The notes under the pieces are model-generated. The model made no database searches. It saw only the letters and a list, made by a program, of their open reading frames with translations, and was not told the origin of the DNA. DNA of 64,000 nt from Euborellia annulipes (taxonomy: Eukaryota > Arthropoda > Insecta > Dermaptera > Anisolabididae), in assembly GCA_023213315.1 (NCBI GenBank), contig JAKCPI010014281.1:1-64000 (forward strand), given 5' to 3'. Positions within the stretch are counted from its first letter, which is position 1. Each line of letters starts with the position of its first letter. A program made the translations under genes and the position numbers. This document shows positions 11,421 through 23,520 of this stretch, in pieces.

Positions 11421-11601
11421 ATTAAAACCTATTTATGAAATAATTCAAAATTTTATTTCAAAACAATTTTTTAAATCCTTTAAGAATTACAGTATATGAC
11501 AATAACGATCTTTAAAATAAAAACACTAATTATCTTTTAAATTATCAACTTTTGAGTATTAAAACCCATTTAACAAATTATTCTTGAATATATATTTAAA
11601 A

Positions 11602-11841
11602 TTATGAGAAGAATAAAAAGTAATAACGAATTTTGGTTGAAAATTATTTAATCTTTAGACTATCCATCCACGAAGTACCATCATCAGGTCCGCTTTCACA
11701 TTTTTAGCGGACCTGATGATAGTACTTGGTGCCGAAATGGATAGTCTAAAGATTAAATAATTTTCAACCAAAATTCGTTATTACTTTTTATTCTTCTCAT
11801 AATTTTAAACAAAATAACGAAAAAATGGAGAACTTCATCAA
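11602..11841. mobile_element. 240-bp inverted-arm element with ribozyme core
   Basis: Arms 11602-11668 and 11740-11808 are inverted copies (AATAACGAATTTTGGTTGAA against TTCAACCAAAATTCGTTATT). A 33-nt tail (11809-11841) is on the right only. Flanking direct repeats are GAATATATATTTAAAA (11586-11601) and GAATATATTTAAAA (11842-11855), differing by a TA slip. Inverted arms, a one-sided tail and a long imprecise duplication fit a Penelope-like or other target-primed element better than a cut-and-paste MITE. Confidence 0.55.
11709..11747 (+). ncRNA. Predicted hammerhead-like ribozyme motif
   Basis: Core CUGAUGA (11713-11719), U, stem II GUAC/GUGC with one G-U pair and a 3-nt loop, GAAA (11734-11737), and a short AU..AU stem III with A as the cleavage-site base. 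Stem I is GGAC against GUCU (4 bp with one wobble). The left arm's copy of the motif has lost its GAAA. Stem III is only 2 bp, so this is a weaker example. Confidence 0.45.
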
Positions 11842-11876
11842 GAATATATTTAAAACATTTTTGTTATGAATGCATT

Positions 11877-11925
11877 ACTTTCTCTTTATATATTAACATA
11901 TAGAGGTAAGAGAAAGTAAAATCAA
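11877..11925. repeat. Solitary TA-hairpin end of family A
   Basis: ATTACTTTCTCTTTATATAT pairs with TAGAGGTAAGAGAAAGTAA. Nothing else of family A is attached. Confidence 0.55.
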
Positions 11926-13770
11926 TTGAAAATTAATATAAGCCATAATTTAGTTATAAAATCACTTTTTCTGAGGTTTTATTGTGACGCCAGTTTCTTT
12001 TATAAATTGATCTGATTATTTTTATTTCTTTTCAGATTACCTTTAAAAATTCAGAGGGTTTTAACTTTAACACTTTAACCTTAAGTAATGGCTTCTTTTA
12101 TATATATATAACTCTTATATAGAGGAAGGGTCACTTTTAAGACGAATGGACCAGTGGGATAATCGTGATTCCTTCACATAAACACAGACACGAAATGAGC
12201 TCTTCGTGATTGTGGCACTATCAATGTTCGTAAATTGGAAAATAAAAATTAATCCACTGTAAAAAGTGAGTTTTGTTCTTTGATCATGAGTTTTGATATT
12301 GGATGTGGGATAAAAAAGTGTGATAAAATCATCACTTACTGTCTAAGTCAATTTCTAACCATTGCAGAGATAATCTAATCCCCGATGGCGGCGCCCAAGG
12401 CGTTCAAAGCTCATCATTCATTCAGCTATTATGCCCTGCAAACCTTGAGAGAACAGTCCGAAAAAATTCCCTTTTCATTTAGATTAAACGCAAATGGATA
12501 AAACGAAAAAAATAAAAAGCCTTCGCTTCGATCTGGTCATATTCACACACACCCTTTTTAATATTTTAAAAGTGAATTAACATTAAATTCACTAATTCAG
12601 AGTGACCTAAAAAATCCTTTCTGTCAAATAATATTTTAAATGAAATACAAAAAAAAAAAGCTTAGAATTCGAATTTAATATATAAACTATATAAAAATAA
12701 AATTGATGAGAAATTTTTCGTTTCTTTTATCTCATATCTGAAAAAAAAAGAGACAAAATATAACAAAAATGGACACCGAGAGTGAGATGAGATATTCATT
12801 AAGAAAATCTCATTTGATATTAAGCCCTAACAGCTAACGCAAATGGATTAAACGCTGTATTTCCTTTTTTTTCGACATCCCTGCTCATAAAGCTAAATAA
12901 AATTTATAAATTTAATTATGATATTTTTATGTCTCTCTTTTTTTTTGACGGGGTTAGATTTCTTTAGAACTTTTACTAAAATTAATTAGTTTTTAAAGAG
13001 AAAATATTTAAAAGCGATATAACGTAAGAAAAAAAAGCAGAGTGTTTAAAAGGGTCAAAATTGGCCAACTATTTAGCGATCTAAAAATCCAAGATAAACC
13101 TGATGTACTCATCAAACAAGTGAATACCGCCGCAGCGGTATGCCTGATCCTGTTGAGCCGGATTTAAAATTGTTTATAATAAAAGAGAATTTTGTGTTCA
13201 TTAGCAGTCGATTACGATTAACCCCCATGATTTGTTATACTTGGACTAGAATTGGGGACAATTGTACAGTCTACACTCTGTTTTATAATTAATTGAAATT
13301 ATCGTTGGTTAACTAGTTAACGAAACAGATTAATAGAGAAAATACTATTGTGTTAGCTCGAAATAATTTAATGTCCTAAAAAAATCAAAATGTAAAAAAT
13401 CCGGATCAAGGGGACTTTTTTCTAAGTTTAGTGATTTTCTGCCTTATTTATATACTTGTGCAAGGAACACCGGAACACGCTATTTAAACCTTAAAATTAT
13501 AAATTTTTACTACTATAAATTTAAAAAAAAAAATATTATTTTCAAGTTAAAATTTGGAAAAATCTTTGCCAATTTCTCAAATTTTACCCAAAATTCATAT
13601 GAAATTTCCCAATAATCCTGACAAATTGCATTGAAATTCACGAAATTCAAAAAATTTTCTTTAGATAAAAGGACCCGTCTTATCTAAATGAGCTAAAAAC
13701 TAAGAGTTTTTATTAAATAAAATATTTTATGATATGATTTTAATCGATATCGTCTCACCTAATCTCAAAT
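11926..13770. other. Longest mostly unique stretch of the left half
   Basis: No dispersed repeat is recognised from about 11930 to 13760. Around 12150-12540 the base composition is less A+T-rich. The 17-19-nt string AACGCAAATGGATTAAACG occurs nearly identically at about 12487-12506 and 12837-12855. A short ATG-GCG frame starts at 12385. This is plausible host intergenic or regulatory DNA. Confidence 0.4.
12385..12501 (+). CDS. Possible short N-terminal coding segment (38 codons)
   Basis: An ATG in CCCCGATGG context opens MAAPKAFKAHHSFSYYALQT and continues for 38 residues to TAA. The G+C-rich start ATGGCGGCGCCCAAGG contrasts with the surrounding sequence. I see no clear donor site inside it and no downstream exon, and I recognise no family. 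It could be a first exon read through, an upstream frame, or chance. Confidence 0.2.
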   Translation: MAAPKAFKAHHSFSYYALQTLREQSEKIPFSFRLNANG

Positions 13771-13873
13771 AAAATAATTATGACGACCATTTCTCCTATC
13801 TTTTCGATGAAGTATTGAATACAAGTGTTCTCCAATGAGGGCAAAATGAGGATATACATTTTAGAGAGAATTT

Positions 13874-14746
13874 AAAAAAATCTGGTGTGATAGCGCACAG
13901 CACACAACTTTCTCTTACCTTCGGTAATCAAAAGTTGTTCTGTGCTTGTCGACATCTATATTTAATTTCGGCGGTATATTAGAATTCAAGAGTCATTTAT
14001 AAATATAAGCATGGTAAAATATTTATATTTTTGTTACCATTGCAACCATTTCTCTTATCTTTCCTATGAAGTACAAGAGTAAAGTGGTCTTCAGAAGATT
14101 TCAACGGCAAAATGAGAATATACATTTTAAAGAGCATCAAAAAAATAATTGATTTTTCAATTTTAATCAAAATCGTTGGAGCGAATTTTGAGAAAATCGA
14201 AAAAAACTGAAAAATTACATCAGTAATGTACTAGTACTCTTTGACTAATTTTGTTCAAAAGCTTCGTGTCTTGAGATATTTTGTTCACAGACAGACACAG
14301 AGACACACTATTCTAACCTCTCGTTGATTGAACTATAATATTAGTTGCTGGTATTATTTACAGAAGTAACCGTCTTATATTAATATAGCTACTATATGGA
14401 TACATTGTTACAGAGTATCTCCTAAGCACGAGTTAGAGTTTTTAAACAGTCGACTTGAAAGTCGAAAAGTCGACTTTCAGAAATGATTAATCGATTCCGA
14501 GAATCGAAAAATATCAAGTCGATTCCTAAATCGAAAATCAACTTTTGAAGCCTTTTCGATCCCTAATCTCTCAATAGAGATAACTTAAATATAAAATTTC
14601 ATTCTCGTAACTCATTTTTTTCATACTTTATTTTGACCACAGGTAGGTTGCGGGACTTCCCTTTTCAAGCAAAGGGGGCCTCAAAACGTATGTTTCTCTC
14701 ACCCTCGACACCGAATTTTTGACATGAATTCAATACTTTCTCTCTA

Positions 14747-14780
<34 letters not shown>

Positions 14781-14808
14781 TAGAGAGAAAGAAAGAGAAA
14801 GTAAAAAT
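13874..14808 (-). repeat. Family A repeat, near full-length, with an insertion
   Basis: Starts AAAAAATCTGGTGTGATAGC with an intact terminal hairpin (to about 13960), then the TTACCATTGCAACCATTTCT block, AAGAGTAAAGTGGTC, GAATTTTGAGAAAATCG and CTTGAGATATTTTGTTCAC. It ends in a long TA hairpin (14741-14808) flanked by TACTTTCTCTCTATTC and GAATAGAGAGAAAG. An unrelated block (about 14325-14580) interrupts it. A partial copy abuts its left side (about 13780-13870). Confidence 0.75.
14415..14575. repeat. GTCGACTTTCAGAAATG repeat, copy 1
   Basis: This copy and the inverted copy at 23521-23635 share the TCCTAAGCA...GAGTT start, AGTCGACTTTCAGAAATGAT, TAATCGATTCC, ATCAAGTCGATTCC and AAATCGAAAATC. It is made mostly of TCGATT/AATCGA half-sites. 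The nature of the family is unknown to me; an element end is likely. Confidence 0.5.
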
Positions 14809-15640
14809 TAAATATATTCAATAGTAAGAATTTATAAAAAAAAAATTTGGAAATGGAAAATTAAAGTTTTAAAAAATAAATTTATCAGAAAATCCTCTAT
14901 TGATAATTCCAACACAGGGTATTGAAAAAATAAATATTAATTAAAACTATTATTATCAGATATTGATTAAACAGAGTATATTTAATAAATGATATCGAAT
15001 TCATTATCAGATATAACAAAAGCATCTGAATACGTAATGGAAAAATTTGCCACAGAGTTTATTTATCATTAATTGATTTTTATAGGAAATTTTTTTTTCT
15101 ATAGCATAATTCAGTGTATAATAAGTATCTTTTGTATTCAAAGAGAATCTTTAATCAATTTCTAACAATTATATTAAAACGCCATCTAGCACTAGTATAC
15201 ATCACACTTAAAATATTCTTTTTCAATAAAACATATTCTTTATAATCCACCAATTATAATCTTATTCTAAGCATCTTTTTAATCAAAAAGAATATTTAAA
15301 TAGTAGTTCTCTTTATAGAACAAAATGAAATAAAAATTAGATACATGCTCTGCTAAAATTTATAACATTAATGTTTCTAATTCGGTGATCATTTACAGGA
15401 GTAATCAATTATTTCAAAGGTTTAATTTTATTCCGCCCAGAGAAAATGAAATATCGCTAAAACAAAATTTATTATTTCTATTTATCCGCCGTTCACTTCT
15501 TCAGATTAATTACTCAACACAACAAAAAAAATTTTATTTTCGGCTCTGGAAGTTAGACTTATTCTTAGATATATTGATAGCACGGAAAAAAAATAGCTCT
15601 AGTTTTTAAAATATGGAGAAAATTGAATTTCAATAGTTGG
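14809..15640. other. A+T-rich intergenic sequence
   Basis: No recognisable gene or dispersed repeat. The frame at 15385-15609 is lysine/phenylalanine/isoleucine-rich chance coding. Confidence 0.5.
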
Positions 15641-15649
15641 CTAAATGTA

Positions 15650-15776
15650 CAGTCGGCGCCTCAAGTGCCTGATGTGCTCGATAGTGGAGCCTTGAGCATA
15701 GGCAACTAAAATGTTTAGGAGTCGGAAGTGTTGTCGCTCCACTCACGAGTACATCAGGCACTTCTGGATCCGACTG
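15650..15776. mobile_element. 127-bp palindromic MITE with TA duplication
   Basis: Flanked by TA at 15648-15649 and 15777-15778. The ends CAGTCGGCGCCTCAAGTGCC and the inverted AGGCACTTCTGGATCCGACTG form the outer stem, followed by TGATGTGCTCG/CGAGTACATCA. It is the best-preserved member of the family at 393-515. Confidence 0.7.
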
Positions 15777-16940
15777 TATTGTAATATAAAGTACCTCTTA
15801 TTTTGAATTTTCTAAATTTTTTAACAGGACATCCCCTAAAAATATGAATATGATTGAAAATCGTGGAAGTATTAATTTTTTTTAGCTTTGGGAACCCCTG
15901 ATATATAATAATATATATTGACGAAGTTATAAAATAAAGTTATCAAAGCCACATTTCAATCAAATATAAAAATATTTTAAAGATGGTATTTTGCAGTTAA
16001 TAATGAATCCTGATTATCAGACAGAGGGGGGCAGGGTGGGGGGGGGATAAATTCCCTAAGCTTCACCATAAATTGAATAAATAAACTTAAATTATTTTTA
16101 AAACTCAAAATGTTTCAAGAAAAAGATAATATTAAAAAAAAAACTTTTTTCTTCTAAGGGGCCCGAGCCTTTAAAGCATGATTATGAAAAAAAAATTTTT
16201 CTTCCTGAAGTGCATATATTTAAAATTAAGTGGAAGAGAGGGAATTTATATTCACCCTGTATAACTTTTGGGTAAGTTTGTATACAAATGATATGCCGGA
16301 GATCCTAGGGTCAACGCCCAGGAATTATAGTTCTTTAAGAAAAAGTTTTATAAAAAACGGATATTTTTGAAGATCTGAACTGCGGATTTTTCGGATTCGC
16401 GGATTTGGACGCTGTTGTTGCCCACTAATGCACTTTAGGCGTCTGTCAGATTTGCTTTAACAAATCCGATGGTTGTTAATTAAAGTAAATAACCAGGATT
16501 ATTTTTATGCGTTTTTTCTTTTTATTTAGTATATAATAATCCCGTTTAAATTATTCTTACTATTTTTTTTAAGGCTCAGCTTTAATTAAAAAATAAAATA
16601 AATTTAATTTTATGCTGTTTGATTAAACAAAATATTATAATAATAGTAAATGATATTTAAAAAAAAAATCCATTATTAAAGCAATTGGAAAGATATTGAA
16701 AGCTGCGTTTTCACATGCATACAAATATTTATATAATCAAAATAATGTGCATTATCAAATTTTATTATATAGTAAATTTTTAAAAGAAATAAAATTCATT
16801 TGCCTCTTTATGATATTTTAATCATTTTTAATGGTAATTGCAATAGGCCTACGTGTTGCATTTTAATGTAATATTAAATACATATATGAAAAGGGTCCGC
16901 CTCCTTCCACGAAATTTTATACAGTAGTTTTGATAATCCT
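15777..16940. other. A+T-rich sequence with G-tract scraps
   Basis: Part of 15780-15900 (CTCTTATTTTGAATTTTCTA, then CCCCTAAAAATATG) resembles the arm of the large palindrome at 48.4-49.2 kb. G runs at about 16025-16047 look like a MITE scrap. No gene. Confidence 0.45.
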
Positions 16941-17290
16941 AGGGTTACCAGACGTCCGGATAGCCCGGATTTGAAACACATTGTCCGGTTTGTCCTCCGG
17001 ATCTGAGAAATGTCTGGATTTTACTAATATGAACCGAAAATGTGGGTACCACTTATATATTTATGTTATCTACTGTATGTAAATATTTCATGGAATTTAA
17101 GTGATAGTGTATTAAAAGGGCTTAATTATAATAAATTTGTAATTTTTAACCCCATAATATTTATTTTTTAATTTAAAAAGGTTATAAATCAAGCTAAGTT
17201 GATATTTTTCACGTCTCAGGATAGCTAAAAACGTAGATTTCAGCCTAATTTTCAAAGATTTTTCCATACCACCAGACTCCCCCGGAAGTC
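16941..17290. mobile_element. GTCCGGA-ended DNA element, copy 1
   Basis: It opens CTAGGGTTACCAGACGTCCG, contains GGATCTGAGAAATGTC and TTTTTCACGTCTCAGGATAG, and ends near CCATACCACCAGACTCC. A second copy at 29203-29440 shares the same internal strings. The GGGTTACCAGACGTCCGGA start resembles known hAT-type MITE ends. The family name is inference. Confidence 0.5.
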
Positions 17291-17305
17291 ATCGTCCTCT
17301 TTAAA

Positions 17306-17649
17306 ATGTATATTCTCATTTTGCTCTTTAAATCTTCTGGAACACACTTTATTCTTGTATTAGTTATGAAATGCAAGTGGTCAAGTTTGGAACTAAGATG
17401 CTATGGGAAACTAAATATATCTCGGCATAAAAATTTTGTTGTGACAAGCATAGTACACAACTTTCTCTTGCCGAATGGTAAGAGAAAGTTGTGTGCTGTG
17501 CGACCAGTCAAACCAGATTTTTTAGTGACTATTTTGACAAATTTTTTACGATCTATACATTTTCTAAATTTATATTGGTGTCAAAAATTGATGTGAGATT
17601 TTGATGGATATACATGTTTTGAGGTCCTGAGTCAAAAAGTGGGTGAATG

Positions 17650-17681
<32 letters not shown>

Positions 17682-18530
17682 TGTGTGTATGTATGTGTGT
17701 GTGGAGATTTTAGATGAAGGAGTTGAGCTAGGGATTGAAATTTTATATTTAACTTAGGTACCTTGAAGAATCTAAAATAAGTTTTGAACAAAATCGGAAA
17801 AAGTACAGTCTTACTGATGTACTTTTCAGTTTTTTCGATTTTCTCAAAATTCCCTCCAAGGATTTTTTTTAAAATTCATAAATGAACTATTTTTTAGATG
17901 CTCTTAAAATGTATAATCTCATTTTGCGTTGAAATCTTTTGAAGACCACTTTACTCTTGTTCTTCATAGGAAAGATAGAAATGGTTGCCATGGTAACGGA
18001 ATTTAAATCTTTTTCTTTTATTAGATTAAAATCAATTATTATTTAAATTCCCATTTTTTTAAATTTATTTGTGTCTTTAATTGTTTCAAAGAAAACATAT
18101 ATGTCTTCTCACTTGAAACATTATCGTCTCTCTCTACTCTTTTTAAATTCCCTTTCCACCTTATCTTCGCATAGGAACAATGTTAATTTCCTATAGGGAT
18201 TTGTATGTTAATTTCGATTCAAAAGGGGGTCCCCTTTAGAACTTTTTAGGCATTTAAAATTTTTTTTCCAATTCTTATGAAATTTTGTATTTATTTACGA
18301 TTCTATATTGTGTATAAAATGTCCAAATATGAGATTAAAATTTTGAAAAATAACCATAGTTTATTTGAAGCAGTCAACATTTAAAATGCAAGTTTGAAAC
18401 TAAGGTGTATCGGAAACTAAATATATCTCGACAAAAAAATCTGGTGTGACAGACAGTGCAACTTTCTCTTACCGAAGGGTAAGAGAAAGTTGTGTGTGTG
18501 CGAGTCACACCAGATTTTTTTTTTTTGAAT
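17306..18530 (+). repeat. Cluster of three plus-strand family A copies
   Basis: Copy 1 (17306-17523) is only the terminal part with the hairpin. Copy 2 (about 17568-18010) has the middle (GATTTTGATGGATATACATG, a TG microsatellite at 17650-17682, GGTTGCCATGGTAACGG) but lacks the hairpin. Copy 3 (about 18185-18520) holds the TATGGGGATTTGCATG-type module and a complete hairpin with AACTTTCTCTTACC/GGTAAGAGAAAGTT. Each is non-coding. Confidence 0.7.
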
Positions 18531-19370
18531 TATAGGAAAACTTGGCATAAATGAGCCGCGCACTGTTCTCATGACGATAAAGATTTTTTGTTTTGAAAAC
18601 TTAGTCTGAGTGAGGGTCTAAATTAACAGCAAGAGAACAAATTCTCCTTACAACTCATCTTTTGGTTTTGAACTAATGTCGTTTCCTGGCAAGAGGTGAG
18701 CCCCACTGGACCATTTCCGAAACAAAAGGCCATATAACACACACATACACCATAACCCGTTTGTTTACGATCACAATTTGCAAAATGGACACGACTACAA
18801 ATGGATTAAGCTTACAAAGTGAGAAGATTATTTATTTGATCACTTCTTCGTAATATCACATAGGCAGTTGCCAAATTAGAAACGAGTAAATTGCATACTC
18901 CAACTAACAAGCTTTTAGAGTCAAGACAAGAAAGAAATTAATTAACTCGTGGAGGCGCGAACTTTTTTCCTTCTTTCCCGTCCCGTCTTTATTGAGTTCC
19001 TCAGAACTCAGCCGTATCGGGCTTCTTTTCAATTCACAGTAGCCTCCCTAGCTAAATGCACCCTTTGGAATGAAACAGGAATTCCAGAGAGCGTCCCCTA
19101 AGATAAAAGCCTAAATCTTCTTTAATAAATATAATTGATTTAATTAAGAAAAAAAAAAAGACAAACTTTAATTTATTGAGGATGCCTTTTTTGATTAATT
19201 GTCTCGCGTCAACTTAATTATAATAATAATAATGGTTGCCATTAAGTCGACAAAAGTAGATTTAAATTATTAGTTATGAGAGCAGCAAATTGTAAAATGT
19301 AGTAGAGAGTATTTATTATTATTCATTTTTATTAAGACAAAAATCTAACGAAAGGATTGTTTTAATTAAT
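18531..19370. other. Mostly unique, less A+T-rich block
   Basis: From about 18600 to 19110 composition is moderate and no dispersed repeat is recognised. Short self-complementary pieces occur (GAGTTCCTCAGAACTC at about 18994). No frame over 40 codons with plausible composition. This could be host intergenic or regulatory DNA. Confidence 0.4.
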
Positions 19371-19724
19371 TTTTATTTTCTCTTACCTATATAACTAGCA
19401 TATAAAGACAAAGTATTGGGATCATGTCAAAAATCCGATGTAGAGATTTTGATGGGCATACATGTTTTGAAGTCTCTTATGTCCAAAAAAGTGGGTCTAG
19501 CAATTCAAGCATAAAAGAAATGAGGTTGAAATTTTAAATTTAAGTTAGGTACGCTCCCGGACAGTTAAAATAAGCTTTTTAACAAAATAAGCCAAAAAGT
19601 ATAGTACTTTACTGATTTTTTCCTTTTTTTATTAATTGAAAAATTTAATAAAAAAAATCAACTATTTTTTAGATGCTTTTTAAAAAGTATATCGGTCAGT
19701 TTTTTCGTGAAAATTGTTTGAAGT

Positions 19725-19964
19725 ACATTAGTAAAAGAATTTGATTTTCGGTTTAACTGTGGTTTATTTGTAAAAATTACGTTTCAGTCACTCATTCTGT
19801 GGCCTTCTTCAGGAACAATTCACCTAAGATTATAAAGGTTGTCACAGATGTAACAGCCTTTATAATCTTAGCTGAATTGTTCCTGAAGAAGGCCACAGAA
19901 TGAGTGGCTGAAACGTTATAATTTTTGAAAATACCGAGAATCAAAACCTAAACTCCAAAAAAAA
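19725..19964. mobile_element. 240-bp inverted-arm element with ribozyme core in both arms
   Basis: Flanked by TGTTTGAAGT at 19715-19724 and 19965-19974; the match may extend to 13 bp with one change. This sequence is part of family A, so the insertion point is certain. Arms carry ACGTTTCAG..CTTCTTCAGG and its inverse, then AACAATTCA/TGAATTGTT and AGATTATAAAGG/CCTTTATAATCT. It is the same class as 11602-11841 and 31815-32185, but with different arm sequence. Confidence 0.6.
19883..19913 (+). ncRNA. Predicted hammerhead-like core, right arm
   Basis: CUGAAGA (19883-19889), A, stem II of six pairs (GGCCAC/GUGGCU, one G-U) with a 7-nt loop, GAAA (19910-19913), then CGU-U. The inverted left arm (19781-19812, minus) keeps the same core and stem II. 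ACGU is self-complementary, so helix III would form only weakly in a monomer. Stem I is poor. Confidence 0.5.
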
Positions 19965-20235
19965 TGTTTGAAGTTCACTTTACTAATATACTCTTTTAGT
20001 TTTTTTTTTTTTTTTTTTTGAATTTCTCAAAATTCGCTGGAAAGATTTTGATTAAAATTCATAAATTAACTATTTTTTACATTTTTTTTCAAAAAGTAGG
20101 TATGAAACGTGTTTAAAGTACACTTTACTGGTGAAGTATTTCAGATTTTTACTTTCTCTTATTTCCAATCGAATCATTCGTATCTCGGAGAAAGTTGTGT
20201 GCTGTGAGTTAAGTCACATCAGATTTTTATATATG

Positions 20236-23040
20236 CACCCATTATGATCCCACAATGAGATTTATAATATATTTTAATTTTTAAACGAGGATTATTTTAT
20301 AATTTTTGAAGATGTTTTTGAGAAATGTTAGTTAAATTTTTGATTTTGAAATAAAAAAAAAATTAGTACAACCCCTATTGTGTTGTATATCATTTTAAAG
20401 GGCGTCTAAAAAGCTGTAAAATGACACCTCATTCATCTTTCTATCTCGCTTTTATAGCAATTTAAATAGGTCGATTTTTTACTTTTTTTGACAACTTTAT
20501 CATGTCATATTTTTTAAAAGACTTGAGATATCAAGTTGAAATTTGGTATTTTTCTTAATCTATATAGAATGTGCCTATGAATTAGCATATTGCATAAAAG
20601 TTTAGAAGTGTGTTAATTGACATGGAATGTCTCGGTTATGTAATAGAACCAACCGCGCAGCTAAGTTTGTAAATATTAACTTGTAAGGAAAAATATGAAT
20701 TTGTTTAATATAAAACATAATTAATTATATATCAGTTATTTTTATTTTCCCATTTCGTGTTTAATTAATACTCAAATGAATCAAATGGTTGAGGGACTTT
20801 TATTTTGTATCTTTTGCGCATACTTTTGTTATTTGCGCAATTTGCGCAATTGCCCTTTGGCCCGACTCTTGCCCACGAATGCCTTTGCGGCGTGCATTTA
20901 GCTAAACGTGACAATTCATGAAAATATTCCGTCCCATATTCAAATCATACCTATAAACAATAAAAGTAGACACTTTCGGAATATATTTAAATAATTTTAT
21001 GCCCAACTAATAAGTGCTGAATTCTAATTAAGTTTTCTCCTAGCCAAAGGGTTATTTTTCAATTAACCTTAAAATATTTTAATATTTTCATTAAAATAAA
21101 TAAATATTATACCTAGACAGAGGTGTTCAATTGATCTTCTATATTTAATAGCTTATTATTATTATCTAATCGGTACAAATCGAAGTATCGCGATGTCACT
21201 GTGTTGTTATAAACTAATATTTTTTTAAAATTGGAGTTATTTCATCTTGATTAGAAGAATGGTTTTTGTTTTTTGGAAAGTATTCCAATAGCCTTAACTT
21301 ACTTTTTTTTCAAAGCCAATACAAGTAAAAATTTTAATAATTTTTTTTTTTTTTTTTTTCAAAGAAATTTCTTATTTTTATTATCTTGAATATATTAATA
21401 TTAATATTTTCATTTTTTTTTTAAGAGAGATATAAACTCTCAATAACTTTTCTCTTAATATTTAGAAAAATAAATAGAGATAGAATTTGCTTTTTTTTTA
21501 AATATATTTTTTTGTTTGAAGAATTTTCCGTCTGAATTTCGAAATGTGGTTTTGCACCCTTATAGAGGATCCTATGAAGCGTAGTACAGAAAAGATAGTC
21601 GGGTCCCAAAATCGTTATTTGAGGCTAAAAATGGTTTTTTAAATTTACCTATGGGCTTAATCTCTCTTATTTCGATAAATCGAAGTCAATTAATTGTAAT
21701 AATTTTTATATATTATTTTATTGTAACTTTGTTACATATTCAAAGGAATAGAATATGAATGATAACATATTTGAGTGTACTTTAAATTCTCACGTTCATA
21801 GCGAATGCTCTCAACTTAAGGGATTCGCTCATATAAAAAAATAAATTTCTTTAATTTTTGGCCACCAATAAAATCCAAGGCACCTCTCAAAATCCTCCCA
21901 AGACACCAAACCCTCCAACTAATTCTAATAATAAAATCTCTCAAATGAAACTGGCCGGAGTTATTTGGTGGGGTGGGTGGGGGAGACCCCCTGGCTAGCC
22001 GCTCCACCCGAAGGCTAGTTAATAATAAAGATAATGAAGGCCTGTGGCAGCAGATAACTATACAATTTCCAGCATGTATTCTAATATTAAAATCTATTAA
22101 TTTCATGAGTTAAATCATAAATTAATTTGTAATTGAAAAAAATTGATAATAAAAATTAATAAGCAAGTGTTAAAACAGTAAGTTCACGGTAAAAAAAAAA
22201 ATATGAATTTTCAATCGTTTTTCATATCCTGTCTTGTTTGAATTTTAATTTACCCAGTTTGTGAAATCAAATTCAAACACTAGTTTTTAAGTAAAAAAAA
22301 AAATATGAATCAAGTAGCTTAAAAAGTATGATATTCTTAACAAAGTACATATGAAGGAAAGAAACTGAGAGCCCGAGTTCAAACCTCTCGAGGAATGTTT
22401 TTTTTAAACTTTCATAAACCATTTATGAAAGTTTTAATAAATTGGTTTATGCAAGTTCATTTTTTAGTAAATGAAGTTTTCATATACCCGGAAATTCATA
22501 AACAGTTTGTGTTATGTAACAGCCTTCATATACAAGTTTATGAATATTCCTTGAAAATTTTTAACAGTGTAGAAATTAAAAACTTAAGTTTCAATGATTT
22601 ATTAAAAATTGACATTTTTTAACGTATTTTGAGACTCTCTTATCTTGTTCAGTAATGTGCAACAAACATAACAAAACACACTTAATTTTATCTCTGATTA
22701 AAATTTGGTGTTGCTCACTAACATTTTATTTTCTTATCAAAAAATATTGTTTATATGTGCCATTGCATCAACATGAAATAGAATATACATTTTATGGGTT
22801 AATTAATGAAGTTGAAAGGGAAATGAGAAGAGGAGGGAGTAGACGATGGATGAATAAACCATTTTGGACAGAGTGATATTTTTATTTTCATTCTTAATTT
22901 ATTATCGTTTTAATCAATGTTTTTATTTGTTGTTCTTCTTGTATATATAAATGACAAAATTCAAAGATAAGTATTCTTGAGAGGGACAATAAATTTTTTC
23001 CCCACCCATTCAACCTCTAGACGTTAAGAGCCCTTGTAAA
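20236..23040. other. A+T-rich sequence with a G-rich MITE-like patch
   Basis: No clear gene. Poly-T runs occur at about 21341-21360. At 21960-22020 GGTGGGGTGGGTGGGGGAGA followed by GGCTAGCCGCTCCACCCG resembles an element end. A frame ending at 22876 finishes EVEREMRRGGSRRWMNKPF plus three residues. I cannot place it in a family, and its upstream part is low-complexity. Confidence 0.4.
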
Positions 23041-23050
23041 CAAGAATGCT

Positions 23051-23270
23051 AGACAATAATCAGATTCTTTTCAGTTGAGGAATGTAGACTGTCTTTTGAA
23101 TTAATTCCGATTATATTCAAGTTGCAACTATTCTGCCGTGGATAGTAACTCCAAATAGGATCCCTTGATTCGAGTTGATTACGAAACTTCAGTGCCGTCG
23201 AATGTTCATGAATGTTTATTGCGAACATCGAAACATTCTGTAGATAGTTCTCACGTAGCACTCTCTGACG
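23051..23270 (-). CDS. Candidate 3'-terminal exon (about 71 codons), unknown protein
   Basis: On the minus strand a pyrimidine-rich tract (CTTTCCTTGTTTTTTATATT) leads to ACGTCAG, a good splice acceptor. An open frame follows, beginning RVLRENYLQNVSMFAINIHE and ending NLIIV before TAG. Composition is about 40% G+C and the residue mix is varied, unlike the A+T-driven frames around it. A possible AATAAA on the same strand lies about 125 nt beyond the stop. No upstream exon is seen and I recognise no domain. It may be chance. Confidence 0.25.
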
Positions 23271-23520
23271 TAATATAAAAAACAAGGAAAGGTGTCCAAC
23301 GCTGCATCCACATCAGAGCGACGTTATTATCGGAAGTTTTAAAAAAATTTTAGAAGCTCTTTTTTGCATCTTCGGTGTTTTTTTATTGAGATTTCGCTTC
23401 TTTTTGTGAAATATTACAGTGAAGTTATTTTTGTATTTTAAATAAAAATTTCTTATTGTTACAGAATTAATTTGGTCATAAGGTTTTAGAATATCGCAGT
23501 GAGTGTAGTGATAGCAAAGG

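Larger units (their letters stand above)
19372..20235 (+). repeat. Family A repeat interrupted by a fold-back element
   Basis: Starts at the TA-hairpin end (TTTTCTCTTACCTATATAAC), continues with GATTTTGATGGGCATACATG and AAGTATAGTACTTTACTG, and is broken at 19725-19964. It resumes with TGTTTGAAGTTCACTTTACT and ends in a damaged hairpin at 20150-20232. Confidence 0.65.

Noticed and set aside
17570..17791. Histidine/threonine-rich frame
   Set aside because: It is a TG/CA microsatellite inside a family A copy.
22395..22876. Consecutive plus-strand frames as exons of one gene
   Set aside because: Mostly A+T-driven residues. Only the last about 20 residues (REMRRGGSRRWMNKPFWTE) look protein-like, which is too little to call.
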